Made by a program: the position numbers and the translations under genes
Shown: positions 34,481 through 43,758 of the stretch, piece after piece
Layout: every line of letters starts with the position of its first letter
How positions within the stretch are numbered: position 1 is the first letter of the stretch
NCBI RefSeq assembly: GCF_038050405.1
Contig: NZ_CP150900.1
Location: 2,604,001-2,668,000 of the forward strand
Direction of reading: 5' to 3'
DNA from: Paraburkholderia sp. IMGN_8
GTDB lineage: Bacteria; Pseudomonadota; Gammaproteobacteria; Burkholderiales; Burkholderiaceae
Length of the DNA: 64,000 nucleotides
Notes under the pieces: generated by a model
Databases searched by the model: none
What the model saw: only the letters and a program-made list of their open reading frames with translations
What the model was told of the DNA's origin: nothing

Positions 34481-35728
34481 TCAGGCACGGTCCGCCGGTT
34501 CGAGCTCAACCGGCACCGCGGCGAAACCGCGAAACCGCACGCGCCCACCGCGAGTCGGCGCGCCGTCGAGACGATACGCCGGAAAACGCTGCACAAAGCG
34601 CCCGATCGCGATCCGTGCCTCGAGGCGCGCAAGCGACAGCCCCGCGCATTGATGAATGCCGAAGCCAAACGCCAGATGCCGGTTCGGATCGCGGCGGATG
34701 TCGAAGCGATCCGGCTCGGCGAACTGCTCCGGGTCGCGATTGGCCGCGCCGATGCATAGCGTGACGGGCGTGCCGCCCGCCACCGCGACGCCGCCGATCT
34801 CCGTATCGACGGTAGTCATCCGGTTGCCGAGTTGATTCGAACTCTCGAACCGCAGACATTCTTCGACCGCCGTGTCGATCAGCGACGGTTCGCGCAGCAG
34901 CGCCGCGCGTTGCTCCGGCCAGTCAGTCAGCGTGACGAGGCCGTTGCCGATCAGATTGGTGGTCGTCTCATGACCGGCATTCAGAATGAAGATGCAGTTT
35001 TGCAGCAACTCCACTTCCGACAATTGCTCGCCGTCCCCTTCGCCCTGGATCAGGCGCGTCAGCACGTCATGCTGCGGATCGCCGGGTTCGCGCCGGCGCC
35101 GCGCCACCAGATCCTGCAAATAGCCGACGAACTCGCCAACCGCACGGTTGCCGCGTTGGAGCTGCGCGTCGCTCAGCGACGGCTCGAGCGCGCCGAGAAT
35201 CGCCAGCGACCAGCCGCGCAACGGCTCGCGCTCCGCGTGCGGTACATCCAGCAGATTGCCGATGATCTCGACCGGAATCGCCGACGCGAATTCGCCGATC
35301 AGGTCGATCCGGCCGCGCCCCGCGGCGGCATCGAGCAAGCCGTCGACGAGGCGGACCAAGCCCGGCTCCATCGCCGCGATCGCGCGCGCCGTCAGCGCGC
35401 CGGCGATCAGTTTGCGCACCCGCGTATGCCGCGGCGGATCGTTAAAGACGAGACTGGTTGTGTGATGCGTGTAGAGCGGCGAATCGCCATACTTCGGCCT
35501 GAATTCGACCGTCTTGTCGGAACTGAAGGTTTTGGGGTCGCGGTAGACCGCCTGCACGTCGCGAAAACGCGTCAGAAAGAGCGATCCGTCCGGCATGCGC
35601 TTGATGGGCTCATGCATACGCAGCGCGTGGTAGATCGGGTACGGGTTGGCGTAGAAAGCCGGGCTCAGGTGGCGCAGATCGAAGTCGCGCGCAAGGGTGA
35701 GCGCGTCGGTAGCGGTCGCCGGGGTCAT
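34481..35728 (-). CDS. Cytochrome P450
   Basis: 415 residues, soluble bacterial type. The I-helix oxygen-binding motif is NAGHETTTNLIGNG, the ExxR motif is in EECLRFES, and the heme-ligand loop is AFGFGIHQCAGLSLARLEAR with the Cys thiolate. The N-terminus (PAFYANPYPIYHALRM) and FNDPPRHTRVRKLI are also typical. ATG 35728 has GGAG upstream; a 50-residue upstream extension is Arg-rich and implausible. No ferredoxin or ferredoxin reductase is encoded nearby, so electrons must come from a distant partner. Substrate unknown. It converges on the LysR gene. Confidence 0.92.
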   Translation of the reverse strand: MTPATATDALTLARDFDLRHLSPAFYANPYPIYHALRMHEPIKRMPDGSLFLTRFRDVQAVYRDPKTFSSDKTVEFRPKYGDSPLYTHHTTSLVFNDPPRHTRVRKLIAGALTARAIAAMEPGLVRLVDGLLDAAAGRGRIDLIGEFASAIPVEIIGNLLDVPHAEREPLRGWSLAILGALEPSLSDAQLQRGNRAVGEFVGYLQDLVARRRREPGDPQHDVLTRLIQGEGDGEQLSEVELLQNCIFILNAGHETTTNLIGNGLVTLTDWPEQRAALLREPSLIDTAVEECLRFESSNQLGNRMTTVDTEIGGVAVAGGTPVTLCIGAANRDPEQFAEPDRFDIRRDPNRHLAFGFGIHQCAGLSLARLEARIAIGRFVQRFPAYRLDGAPTRGGRVRFRGFAAVPVELEPADRA

Positions 35729-35902
35729 CGGTTGTCTCCGTGTGGTGCGCCTCGTGGCTGGTCCAATGCACGCGGTATGCCATGCGCCGCCGGGTGGACG
35801 CAATCGGTTCGATGAGCGCAATGGATGCAGGGGCGTCGTTCGATGCGCCAGTATGAACCGGGCGCCTGACGGTTGCACGCGGGCTGCATGGCGCCGAACC
35901 GT

Positions 35903-35908
35903 TACAAT
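35903..35908 (+). promoter_or_regulatory. Candidate -10 box for serB
   Basis: TACAAT in CCGTTACAATAGCGG lies 58 bp before the serB ATG and resembles other promoter hexamers in this window. The -35 is not obvious. Confidence 0.45.
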
Positions 35909-35965
35909 AGCGGGATTTTCCGCGCGCGCCGCGCGCCCGTCCCTTCCTGCGTCACTGCGCCGTCA

Positions 35966-36805
35966 ATGAACCTCGTCATCCAAAGCCCCGCGCCCCTGTC
36001 CGCCGACCATCATAAAACGCTCATTGCGCTCGCGCGCGGCTCGCACGCCAGCGTCATCGACGCGAACGCGATTCGCATCGCCGACGCCGCCGTTTCGCAG
36101 CGCGCCGATCTCGAGGTCTATTGCGGCACCCATCAACTGGACTACGCGTTTGTCGAAGCAGGCCGCCAGTTGCGCGATTTCGGGCTGGTCGCGATGGACA
36201 TGGATTCGACGCTGATCACGATCGAATGTATCGACGAAATCGCCGACTTCTGCGGGCTGAAGGCCGAAGTGGCCGCTATCACCGAAGCGTCGATGCGCGG
36301 CGAAATCAAGGACTTCAATGAAAGCCTGACACGCCGCGTGGCACTGCTCAAAGGACTCGACGCCAGCGCGCTCGAACGCGTTTATGAAGAGCGGCTGCAG
36401 CTCTCGCCAGGCGCGGAACGGATGCTGGCCGGTGCGAAGGCTGCGGGTTTGAAAACGCTGCTGGTGTCTGGCGGATTCACGTTCTTTACCGAAAAACTGA
36501 AGGCTCGGCTTGGTCTGGATTTCACGCACGCCAACACGCTCGAAATCGTGGACGGGAAGTTGACTGGCAAGGTGAGCGGCGAGATCGTCAACGCTGACGT
36601 GAAGGCACGCACGCTGCGCGACACGTGCGCTCAACTGGGCATCGAACCGGCCCGCGCGATCGCAATGGGCGACGGTTCGAACGATCTGAAGATGATGGCC
36701 GCAGCAGGCCTATCCGTCGCGTTCCGTGCGAAGCCGGTGGTGCGCGAAGCCGCTAGCGTGGCCTTCAACCATGTTGGGCTGGATGGGTTGTTGCGGTTGT
36801 TTTAA
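35966..36805 (+). CDS. serB: Phosphoserine phosphatase
   Basis: 279 residues, cytoplasmic HAD-family enzyme completing serine synthesis from 3-phosphoserine. The nucleophile motif is MDMDSTLITIECIDEIAD, motif II is LVSGGFTFF, and motif III/IV is MGDGSNDLKMMAAAGLSVAF. The ~85-residue N-terminal part precedes the HAD core as in other SerB proteins. ATG 35966 (MNLVIQSPAP) lies downstream of a TACAAT box, so the longer upstream frame is excluded. It is divergent from the P450 gene and converges on metC and the small candidate gene. Confidence 0.94.
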   Translation: MNLVIQSPAPLSADHHKTLIALARGSHASVIDANAIRIADAAVSQRADLEVYCGTHQLDYAFVEAGRQLRDFGLVAMDMDSTLITIECIDEIADFCGLKAEVAAITEASMRGEIKDFNESLTRRVALLKGLDASALERVYEERLQLSPGAERMLAGAKAAGLKTLLVSGGFTFFTEKLKARLGLDFTHANTLEIVDGKLTGKVSGEIVNADVKARTLRDTCAQLGIEPARAIAMGDGSNDLKMMAAAGLSVAFRAKPVVREAASVAFNHVGLDGLLRLF

Positions 36806-36859
36806 TGCGCTGGCGATGCGCCGGCCGGCAGAGCGCGACAGCCGGCGCACGCCTCGGAC

Positions 36860-36943
36860 TCACTTGTTGTGCGACGCTATGACAAGCGCTGCGGTCATGA
36901 AGACCAGGCAGGAGAAAAACACGCCGCCCGCCCACCAGCACAT
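36860..36943 (-). CDS. Candidate 27-residue membrane peptide
   Basis: The frame encodes MCWWAGGVFFSCLVFMTAAL followed by VIASHNK. This is one continuous hydrophobic helix with aromatic residues at the start and a polar end, the profile of bacterial small membrane proteins. It lies in the serB-metC gap on the minus strand. A possible AAGG is 11 bases upstream, which is poor spacing. A perfect inverted repeat (36992-37009) lies ~50 bp upstream. Evidence is composition only; chance is possible. Confidence 0.35.
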   Translation of the reverse strand: MCWWAGGVFFSCLVFMTAALVIASHNK

Positions 36944-36991
36944 CCGATCGAAGCCTTATGCACACCGTCGTAGCGTCGAGATCCGGCGTCG

Positions 36992-37009
36992 ACCATTCGG
37001 TCGAATGGT
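36992..37009. other. Perfect 8 bp inverted repeat
   Basis: ACCATTCG-GT-CGAATGGT, between the metC terminator and the small candidate gene. It could be an operator or the stem of a leader hairpin; it has no T-tract on either side. Confidence 0.5.
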
Positions 37010-37030
37010 TAGGCCTGCTGTTTATATTGA

Positions 37031-37067
37031 CAAAATAAAAACCCATCGGAACCGCGTCCCGATGGGC
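37031..37067 (-). terminator. Terminator of metC
   Basis: On the minus strand CCCATCGG pairs with CCGATGGG (plus 37059-37066 with 37042-37049), followed by a TTTTTATTTT tract. It lies 33 bp after the metC stop. Confidence 0.8.
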
Positions 37068-37099
37068 TTGCATGACAGATTGCCGAAACGCTCAGGCGT

Positions 37100-38284
37100 T
37101 CAACCCAGCGCCGCCAGGCTGTGCTCGATATCCGCGCGCAAATCGGCCTCCTCTTCCAGTCCGATATAAAACCGTACCAGCGTGCCGCGGTGCGGCCACT
37201 GCGCTGCGGTGCGCATCGACGCGACGTCGTACGGCATCGCGAGACTGTGCGCGCCGCCCCAACTCCAGCCGAGCGAAAACAGTTCCAGCGACTCGCAGAA
37301 CGTATCGATTTGCGCCGCGCTGTAACGTCCATCGAACACGACGGAAAACAGGCCACCCGCGCCCGTGAAGTCGCGCTTGAAGAATTCATGCCCTGGACAA
37401 TCGGGCAGCGCCGGGTGCAATACCGCAGCGATTTCCGGCCGCGCCTTCAGCCATTTGGCAAGGCCAAGCGCCGCGCGGTCGTGCTGTTCGAAGCGCAGTT
37501 GCATGGTCGGCAGACTGCGCAGGATCAGCGAACAGTCGTCCGAGGACACGCCGATGCCCATGCGCATACGTGCAGCCTTCAGCTTCAGATGCAACTCGCG
37601 GTCGACGGTAATGGTCGCGCCCATCAGCACGTCTCCGCCGCCCGACTGGTACTTGGTCAGCGCCTGCACCGAGATATCGACGCCGTGATTGAACGGCCGG
37701 AACCCGAGCCCCGCCGACCACGTGTTGTCAATGGCCGTGACGACGTTGCGCGCTCGCGCCGCCGCGGTGATGGCGGGCACGTCGGCCACTTCCATCGTGA
37801 CCGAGCCGGGCGCTTCCAGCCAGACCAAACGCGTATTCGGCTGGATCAGATCGGCGATGCCCGCGCCGATCATCGGATCGTAGTAACGCACCGTGATGCC
37901 GAAATCGCGCGCCAGCCAGTCGCCATGATCGCGGTTCGGCGAGTAGACGTTATCGGGAATCAACACGTCGTCGCCGGCCTTGACGAGGCCGAAGTACACG
38001 TTCGAAATCGACGACAGCCCCGACGGTTGCAACAACGCATGATTGCCGCCTTCGATGGTGGCGAGCCGCTGCGCCAGCGCGAGCGAAGTCGGCGTGGCGT
38101 GCAGGCCGTAGCGCCATTGCGCGTCGTTTTTCCAGTCGAGCGCGCGCATCGTCGCGAGATCGGGGAACACGACCGTCGAAGCCCGCATGACCGGCATCGA
38201 GAACGACTCGAAGCCCGGCGTGAGCTGATCCTCGGCGCGCACGATGCGGGTTTGCAGACCGCGTTTGAGTTTGGATTGGGTCAT
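37100..38284 (-). CDS. metC: Cystathionine beta-lyase (trans-sulfuration enzyme family)
   Basis: 394 residues, PLP-dependent fold-type I. The Schiff-base Lys is in QALTKYQSGGGDVLMG; the cofactor-binding YGLHATPTSLALAQRLATI and the substrate-site VWLEAPGSVTMEV are conserved. W-S-W-G-G near the C-terminus (LGWSWGGAHSLAM) is characteristic of the MetC branch rather than cystathionine gamma-synthase. It cleaves cystathionine to homocysteine, pyruvate and ammonia. It is transcribed alone: a terminator follows, and 150 bp upstream the next gene ends on the same strand, without clear coupling. Confidence 0.9.
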   Translation of the reverse strand: MTQSKLKRGLQTRIVRAEDQLTPGFESFSMPVMRASTVVFPDLATMRALDWKNDAQWRYGLHATPTSLALAQRLATIEGGNHALLQPSGLSSISNVYFGLVKAGDDVLIPDNVYSPNRDHGDWLARDFGITVRYYDPMIGAGIADLIQPNTRLVWLEAPGSVTMEVADVPAITAAARARNVVTAIDNTWSAGLGFRPFNHGVDISVQALTKYQSGGGDVLMGATITVDRELHLKLKAARMRMGIGVSSDDCSLILRSLPTMQLRFEQHDRAALGLAKWLKARPEIAAVLHPALPDCPGHEFFKRDFTGAGGLFSVVFDGRYSAAQIDTFCESLELFSLGWSWGGAHSLAMPYDVASMRTAAQWPHRGTLVRFYIGLEEEADLRADIEHSLAALG

Positions 38285-38434
38285 GGTGAATGTAGGTAAG
38301 AACCAGACGGAGACGAATCAAGACGCAGATCGCGCGCGGATCTGCCACGCGCCGCACACGCAAGAGTAGACGAGCCGGCGGGATTTCGCCTGGCTGACGG
38401 CGCGCGAGCCATCAGGCCCGTGGGGCAGCCAACT

Positions 38435-39118
38435 TTACTCGCCGGTTTGCAGGTTGCTGACCCCGCCCACCGCGTGACCACCGCCTGCCGCCGAGGCCGG
38501 TGCAGCGGCGGCGGTGGCGCCTGCGGACGGCGGCGGCGGCGCCGCCTTGTTCGCGGCAGCGCCAGCAGCCGTAGCAGCCGGCACTGCCTGCCCCGCTGCC
38601 AGCGGCTTCAGATCGAACGCCAGCGGACTGGAATCGTCGACGTTCATCCGTTCGCCAGTGACCGAACCATCGGCGGCGAACTTGCCGACCCAGTTCCCGG
38701 TGATATGCGTGCCGTCGTTCGACTCCTCGACTTCGAGCACATCGCCGTCGCGGTCGCCGGCGATCAGGATCACTTCGCCGGTATCGGTGTATTGATACTC
38801 GCCGTGCACGCCGGCCGGATCGTCGGTTTTCGCGCCGAGCCGCAGCACGATCTGACGCGAACCCAGCATACCGGCGTAGCGCGGGAACTTCGCGAATTCG
38901 GGGCTTGGTTTGAGCGGCAACTGAATCGGCGGCGGCGCCGCCAATTCCTTCACCGCGTCGCTTTCCGCCCATGCCTGCGCCGGCATCAACGCCGCTGCAC
39001 CGGCACACAGCAATGCGGCGACGCTCACTACGCCCCGAAGGAAGTCCCCCTGGGGGACTGAACAACCTGCCCAACCACGCCGACGCACCGCGCCCTTCAT
39101 CGCTTTCAATTCCTGCAT
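38435..39118 (-). CDS. Secreted or periplasmic protein of unknown function
   Basis: 227 residues. The ATG at 39118 has AAGGAAGGAAA upstream, the best ribosome site around. The signal peptide is unusually long: a basic n-region (MKGAVRRRGWAG) is separated from the hydrophobic h-region (VVSVAALLCAGAAALMPAQA) by residues encoded by copy 3 of the dispersed repeat. The mature part has a beta-rich domain (PRYAGMLGSRQIVLRLGAKT, GEYQYTDTGEVILIAGDRDG, THITGNWVGKF) and an Ala/Pro-rich tail. I do not recognise the family. It lies 61 bp downstream of bktB on the same strand, so it is possibly co-transcribed. Confidence 0.7.
   Translation of the reverse strand: MQELKAMKGAVRRRGWAGCSVPQGDFLRGVVSVAALLCAGAAALMPAQAWAESDAVKELAAPPPIQLPLKPSPEFAKFPRYAGMLGSRQIVLRLGAKTDDPAGVHGEYQYTDTGEVILIAGDRDGDVLEVEESNDGTHITGNWVGKFAADGSVTGERMNVDDSSPLAFDLKPLAAGQAVPAATAAGAAANKAAPPPPSAGATAAAAPASAAGGGHAVGGVSNLQTGE
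39031..39060 (+). repeat. Dispersed ~30 bp repeat, copy 3, inside a signal-peptide coding region
   Basis: CGCCCCGAAGGAAGTCCCCC runs into TGGGGGACTG, the best-preserved palindrome (GTCCCC-CT-GGGGAC) of the four copies. It is antisense to the gene it interrupts, which reads it as SVPQGDFLRGV. Confidence 0.8.
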
Positions 39119-39179
39119 CCGTTTCCTTCCTTGGTGCCTGATACCTGCTTTCCTGCCTGGTACGAGTTCGCTGCCGGCC

Positions 39180-40364
39180 TCAAATCCGTTCGAAGATCGC
39201 CGCAATGCCCTGGCCGCCGCCGATACACATCGTCACCAGCGCATACCGGCCGCCAACCCGCTGTAACTCATACAGCGCCTTGACGGTAATCAGCGCGCCG
39301 GTCGCGCCGATCGGGTGACCGAGCGAAATGCCCGAGCCGTTCGGATTGACCTTCGCGGGATCGAGGCCGAGTTCCTTGCTGACCGCGCACGCCTGAGCGG
39401 CAAACGCTTCGTTCGCTTCGATCACGTCGAGATCGGCGACCGCCAGGCCGGCGCGCTCGAGCGCCTTGCGCGTCGCCGGCACCGGGCCGATGCCCATGTA
39501 TGCCGGATCGACGCCGGCATGCGCGTACGAAACCAGCCGCGCCAGCGGCTTGATGCCGCGCTGTTCGGCGACGCCGCGCTCCATCAGCACGACCGCCGCG
39601 GCGGCGTCGTTGATGCCCGACGCGTTCCCGGCCGTCACCGTGCCATTTTCCTTCGCGAACACTGGCTTGAGCTTCGAGAAATCTTCCGCCGTCGCATTCA
39701 TGCGTGCGTGTTCGTCCGTATCGAACACGACGTCGCCCTTCTTCGACGGGATCGTGATCGGCAGGATCTGTTCCTTGAAAAAGCCGCTGGTGATCGCATT
39801 AGCCGCGCGACGATGCGATTCGAGCGCGAGCGCGTCCTGCGCTTCACGCGAGATGTCGTATTTGTGCGCGACGTTCTCGGCGGTCACACCCATATGGATC
39901 GACTGGAACGGGTCGTTCAGCGCACCCATCATCATGTCGACGAGACGCGCATCGCCCATGCGCTGACCGAAGCGCGCGGCGGGCATCGAATACGGCGCGC
40001 GGCTCATGCTTTCCGCGCCGCCGCCGATCGCGATATCGGCGTCGCCTAGCAGCACGCTTTGCGCGGCCGACACGATCGCCTGCAGACCCGAGCCGCACAG
40101 GCGGTTCACGGTCAACGCGGGCGCGTGTTGTGCGACGCCGCCGTTGATCGCGGCCACGCGCGCCAGATACATGTCCTTCGGTTCGGTATGGACGACGTTG
40201 CCGAACACCACATGGCCGACTTCGTCGCCCGACACGTTCGCACGCGCCAACGCTCCACGCACCACGCGGGCACCGAGATCGGTCGGCGGAAAATCCTTCA
40301 GGCTGCCGCCAAAGTCGCCGATTGCCGTACGCACACCGCTTACCACCACTACGTCCCGTTGCAT
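39180..40364 (-). CDS. bktB: Beta-ketothiolase BktB
   Basis: 394 residues, thiolase superfamily. The acyl-accepting Cys90 is in [13 protein letters not shown], the catalytic His in [15 protein letters not shown] and the second Cys in [18 protein letters not shown]. The opening ([20 protein letters not shown]) and [20 protein letters not shown] closely match Cupriavidus/Burkholderia BktB as I remember it, which condenses acetyl-CoA with propionyl- or longer acyl-CoA for PHA copolymers. It is downstream of rimO and the sugar kinase gene, about 2.6 kb from phaR. It is clearly distinct from the phaA product in the same window. Confidence 0.88.
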   Translation of the reverse strand: MQRDVVVVSGVRTAIGDFGGSLKDFPPTDLGARVVRGALARANVSGDEVGHVVFGNVVHTEPKDMYLARVAAINGGVAQHAPALTVNRLCGSGLQAIVSAAQSVLLGDADIAIGGGAESMSRAPYSMPAARFGQRMGDARLVDMMMGALNDPFQSIHMGVTAENVAHKYDISREAQDALALESHRRAANAITSGFFKEQILPITIPSKKGDVVFDTDEHARMNATAEDFSKLKPVFAKENGTVTAGNASGINDAAAAVVLMERGVAEQRGIKPLARLVSYAHAGVDPAYMGIGPVPATRKALERAGLAVADLDVIEANEAFAAQACAVSKELGLDPAKVNPNGSGISLGHPIGATGALITVKALYELQRVGGRYALVTMCIGGGQGIAAIFERI

Positions 40365-40432
40365 CGCTCGCTCCTCTTTAGTCTCTCAAGATGATCTCGC
40401 CTTGGCGGGCCGCGCGTCGCAGCGCGTCGTGA

Positions 40433-41428
40433 TCAGCCAGCCAGGATGTGCTCGACCGTCGCCCGCGAAGGGATCGGCGCGACGGCGCCGTAACCTTGCG
40501 TCGACAGCGCGGCGGCGACGTTCGCATAACGCGCCGCCTCGAAAGGATCGTCGCCGGCCACGATGCGCGCGATGAACGCGCCGCCGAAGCAGTCGCCCGC
40601 GCCGGTCGCATCGACCGCGTTGACGGCGTGGCCCGGCACGACGCGCCGCTCATTGGGCGTCGCGATGTACGAGCCTTCCTTCCCTAGCTTGAGCGCGACC
40701 ACACGCGGACCGCGCGACAGCAGGAAATCGACGATCTCGTCGCGGCCGGTCAGACCGGTGAGTTCGGTCACGTCGTCCCAGCTCGGCAAACAGATGTCGG
40801 TCTGGCGGATCGCTTCGAGCATCACCGCGCGCGCCCGGCCGAGCGGCCACAGCTTCAAGCGCAGGTTGGTATCGAAGCTCACGCGCACGCCGTTGGCACG
40901 CGCATGTTCGATCGCGGCGAGCGCCGCATCGCAGGCGCTCAGGCTGATTGCGAGGCTGATGCCGGACAGATGCAGGACCTTGGCAGCGGCAATCGCATCG
41001 AGCGGCAGATCGTGCGGCGCGTAGCGGCTCGCGGCAGAGCCGGCGCGCAAATAGTCGAACGCGTGGCCGCCCGGACCGTGCGAGACGAAATACACGCCGG
41101 TCGATGCGTACTCATCGACACGCACGAGCGACGTATCGACCTGCTCGCGCTCCCACAGATCGATCAGCAAACGCCCGAAATGATCGCTGCCGACCGCCGA
41201 GACGAAACCGGTCTTCGCACCTTGCCGCGCCGCCGCGATACAGAAGTTCGACGTATCGCCGCCGAAGCCTTGCAGGTAGTTCGGTTGATCCTTCGCCGAC
41301 TGGTTGAATTCGATCATCGCCTCGCCGAGCGCGAGGATTTCCGGGGGCCGGCCTTCCGGGGGCCGGCCTTCCGGGGGCCGGCCATCCGGGGGCAGGCCTT
41401 CCGGCATATGAGTCGTGCTCGCGGCCAT
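40433..41428 (-). CDS. kdgK: PfkB-family sugar kinase, 2-keto-3-deoxygluconate kinase-like
   Basis: 331 residues, ribokinase fold. ILALGEAMIEFNQ opens the conserved domain, GGDTSNFCIAAARQGA is the sugar-binding region, and AVDATGAGDCFGGAFIARIV is the PfkB signature with the catalytic Asp. The PNYLQGFGGDT context suits KDG kinases, which feed the Entner-Doudoroff pathway by making KDPG. Preceding the domain is an extra tail with four PPEGR/PPDGR-type units encoded by a 15 bp tandem repeat. It starts 3 bp after the rimO stop and precedes bktB by 68 bp, so an operon is likely. Confidence 0.8.
   Translation of the reverse strand: MAASTTHMPEGLPPDGRPPEGRPPEGRPPEILALGEAMIEFNQSAKDQPNYLQGFGGDTSNFCIAAARQGAKTGFVSAVGSDHFGRLLIDLWEREQVDTSLVRVDEYASTGVYFVSHGPGGHAFDYLRAGSAASRYAPHDLPLDAIAAAKVLHLSGISLAISLSACDAALAAIEHARANGVRVSFDTNLRLKLWPLGRARAVMLEAIRQTDICLPSWDDVTELTGLTGRDEIVDFLLSRGPRVVALKLGKEGSYIATPNERRVVPGHAVNAVDATGAGDCFGGAFIARIVAGDDPFEAARYANVAAALSTQGYGAVAPIPSRATVEHILAG
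41341..41400 (-). repeat. 15 bp tandem repeat in the kdgK N-terminus
   Basis: Four units of CCGGGGGCCGGCCTT (plus-strand view) start at 41341, 41356, 41371 and 41386; the third and fourth carry single-base changes. The 15 bp period is in frame, so gain or loss of units changes the tail length without a frameshift. Confidence 0.9.
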
Positions 41429-41431
41429 CGC

Positions 41432-42823
41432 TTAAACCTCGCCCCACAGATCGTGGCCGTCGGCGCCGGTGATCTTCACCGACACGAAATCGCCGACCTT
41501 GTAACGCTTTGACGCCTTGGTGGCGGGCGCGATATACACGACGCCGTCGATCTCCGGCGCGTCCGCCGCGGTACGGCCGATGCCGCCGTCGGCGTTGATC
41601 TCGTCGACCAGCACCTTCAACGTCTTACCGACCTTCTTCGCGATGCGCCTGGCCGACACTTCTTCGGCCACTTCCATGAAACGCGCACGGCGTTCCTCAC
41701 GCACTTCGTCGGGCAACGCGCCGTCCAGTTCATTGGCCGTGGCGCCTTCGACCGGCGAGTATGCAAAACAGCCGACCCGATCCAGTTCCGCCTCGCGGAT
41801 GAAATCGAGCAGCGTCTGGAACTGCTCTTCGGTCTCGCCCGGGAAACCGGCGATGAAGGTGCTGCGAATCGTCAGATCGGGGCACATTTCGCGCCACGCC
41901 TTCACGCGCTCCATCACCTTCTCGGCGTTGGCCGGACGCTTCATGCGCTTCAGCACTTCCGGATGGGCGTGCTGGAACGGCACGTCGAGATACGGCAGCA
42001 CATGGCCCTTGTACGGACCTTCGGCCATCATCGGGATCACTTCGTCGACGCTCGGATACGGATACACGTAATGCAAACGCACCCACGCGCCATATTGCGC
42101 GGCCAGCTCGCCCAGCGCGCCGACGAGATCGGTCATGCGCGTCTTGATCGGCTTGCCGTTCCAGAAACCCGTACGGTATTTGACGTCGACGCCGTAAGCG
42201 CTGGTGTCCTGCGAAATGACCAGCAACTCCTTCACGCCCGACTTGAACAGGTTCTCCGCTTCGAGCATCACTTCAGCGACCGGACGCGACACGAGATCGC
42301 CGCGCATCGACGGGATGATGCAGAACGTGCAGCGGTGGTTGCAGCCTTCGGAAATTTTCAGGTACGCGTAGTGGCGCGGCGTGAGCTTCACGCCCGCAGC
42401 CGGTACCAGATCGACGAACGGATCGTGCGGCTTCGGCAGATGGTTGTGCACTGCCTGCATCACTTCGCCGACCGCGTGCGGGCCGGTCACGGCCAGCACC
42501 TTCGGATGCACTTCTTCGATCAGCCCCGTGCCGCTCGCGCTCTTCTTCGCGCCGAGACAGCCGGTGACGATCACCTTGCCGTTTTCGTGGAGCGCTTCGC
42601 CGATCGCGTCGAGGCTTTCCTGCACGGCTTCGTCGATGAAACCGCAGGTGTTGACGACCACGAGGTCCGCGCCATCATACGTGCCGGAGATCTCATAGCC
42701 CTCGGCACGCAACTGCGTGATGATCTGCTCGGAGTCGACAAGCGCTTTAGGGCAGCCGAGGCTGACGAAACCGACCTTCGGAACGGAAGGCGTCGGCACG
42801 GCGGGGGTAGAGGTCTGCGACAT
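41432..42823 (-). CDS. rimO: Ribosomal protein S12 methylthiotransferase
   Basis: 463 residues. It adds a methylthio group to an Asp of ribosomal protein S12 using two [4Fe-4S] clusters. The N-terminal UPF0004 domain supplies three cysteines ([33 protein letters not shown]). The radical-SAM domain has [18 protein letters not shown], and a TRAM domain closes the C-terminus ([18 protein letters not shown]). Length is normal for the family. It is upstream of, and nearly overlaps, the sugar kinase gene. Confidence 0.95.
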   Translation of the reverse strand: MSQTSTPAVPTPSVPKVGFVSLGCPKALVDSEQIITQLRAEGYEISGTYDGADLVVVNTCGFIDEAVQESLDAIGEALHENGKVIVTGCLGAKKSASGTGLIEEVHPKVLAVTGPHAVGEVMQAVHNHLPKPHDPFVDLVPAAGVKLTPRHYAYLKISEGCNHRCTFCIIPSMRGDLVSRPVAEVMLEAENLFKSGVKELLVISQDTSAYGVDVKYRTGFWNGKPIKTRMTDLVGALGELAAQYGAWVRLHYVYPYPSVDEVIPMMAEGPYKGHVLPYLDVPFQHAHPEVLKRMKRPANAEKVMERVKAWREMCPDLTIRSTFIAGFPGETEEQFQTLLDFIREAELDRVGCFAYSPVEGATANELDGALPDEVREERRARFMEVAEEVSARRIAKKVGKTLKVLVDEINADGGIGRTAADAPEIDGVVYIAPATKASKRYKVGDFVSVKITGADGHDLWGEV

Positions 42824-43003
42824 AGGGTGGGTCCGGCGTATAGCGGTGACGATGGCGACAAATGGGGACCGTGCGGCAGGAACTACGGAGTTAAAGGGTC
42901 ACAAAGGCCCTACCCCGGCAAAACGCCCCGCGCACGCAACCCGCCATTGTACCGCGCCGGCGGTCCTCCGCTTGCGCCCCCGCCGCCAACGCTGCTTGCG
43001 CCG

Positions 43004-43624
43004 TTACTTCTTCTCCGGCTCCGGATTGCTTTGCGGATTTTCAGACGGATTTGCCGGCGCATTAGCCGCATTCACCGGGCCACCCGGCGTAAACGGGAAG
43101 GTGCTGAACATGGACTTCGCCTGGTTCTGCATTTGCTCCTGCATCTGCACGAACATGTTCTTCGACTGCTCGATGTAGCTGGTCATCATGCCCTGCATCA
43201 TCGGCGCCTGCATGTTCATGAATTGCGACCAGACTTCGGGATTCATCGCTTTGCCTTCGTACAGGTTCTTCGACTGGTCGGCGAGTTTCGCCTGAATGTC
43301 GATGAACGCCTGGATGTTCTTTTCCAGATACGTGCCCATCATGCCCTGCATCGCATGACCGTAGAAACGGATGATCTGCGACAGCATCGACGACGAGAAC
43401 ATCGGCAAGCCGCCGCTCTCCTCTTCGAGAATGATCTGCAACAGGATGGCGCGCGTCAGATCCTCGTTGCTCTTCGCATCGATGACCTTGAAATCCTCCT
43501 GATCCAGCACGAGCTGTTTGACGTCCGTCAGCGTGATGTACGTGCTTGTCTCGGTGTCGTAGAGCCGACGATTCGGATATTTCTTGATCAGTCGTTCGGC
43601 TGTTTTCTTTGTAGTAGTGGTCAT
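43004..43624 (-). CDS. phaR: Polyhydroxyalkanoate synthesis repressor
   Basis: 206 residues. The N-terminal PHB_acc DNA-binding domain (IKKYPNRRLYDTETSTYITL) and the following LILEEE-type repeat region match PhaR, which binds both the phasin promoter and PHA granules. The Met/Gln-rich helix (MQGMMTSYIEQSKNMFVQMQ) is typical, and a Pro/Asn tail follows. It is last in the cluster phaC-phaA-phaB-phaR on the same strand, 134 bp after phaB. No phasin gene is in the window, so its main target must lie elsewhere. Confidence 0.93.
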   Translation of the reverse strand: MTTTTKKTAERLIKKYPNRRLYDTETSTYITLTDVKQLVLDQEDFKVIDAKSNEDLTRAILLQIILEEESGGLPMFSSSMLSQIIRFYGHAMQGMMGTYLEKNIQAFIDIQAKLADQSKNLYEGKAMNPEVWSQFMNMQAPMMQGMMTSYIEQSKNMFVQMQEQMQNQAKSMFSTFPFTPGGPVNAANAPANPSENPQSNPEPEKK

Positions 43625-43758
43625 GTGACGCCTTTGAGCGCGAGTTGAGCGCGAAAACGGCGCCCTGTCGACTGCGCAATCGGGTTATTGCGCAATCGAG
43701 ACGCCGCCGGAACCATCTGAGCTAAAGCACGCCGCCTTGTGAGCGGCGCGCTCGTGAC

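Noticed and set aside
36726..37169. Overlapping frames after serB on either strand longer than 100 codons
   Set aside because: They run through the metC terminator and the inverted repeat and show no protein-like composition.
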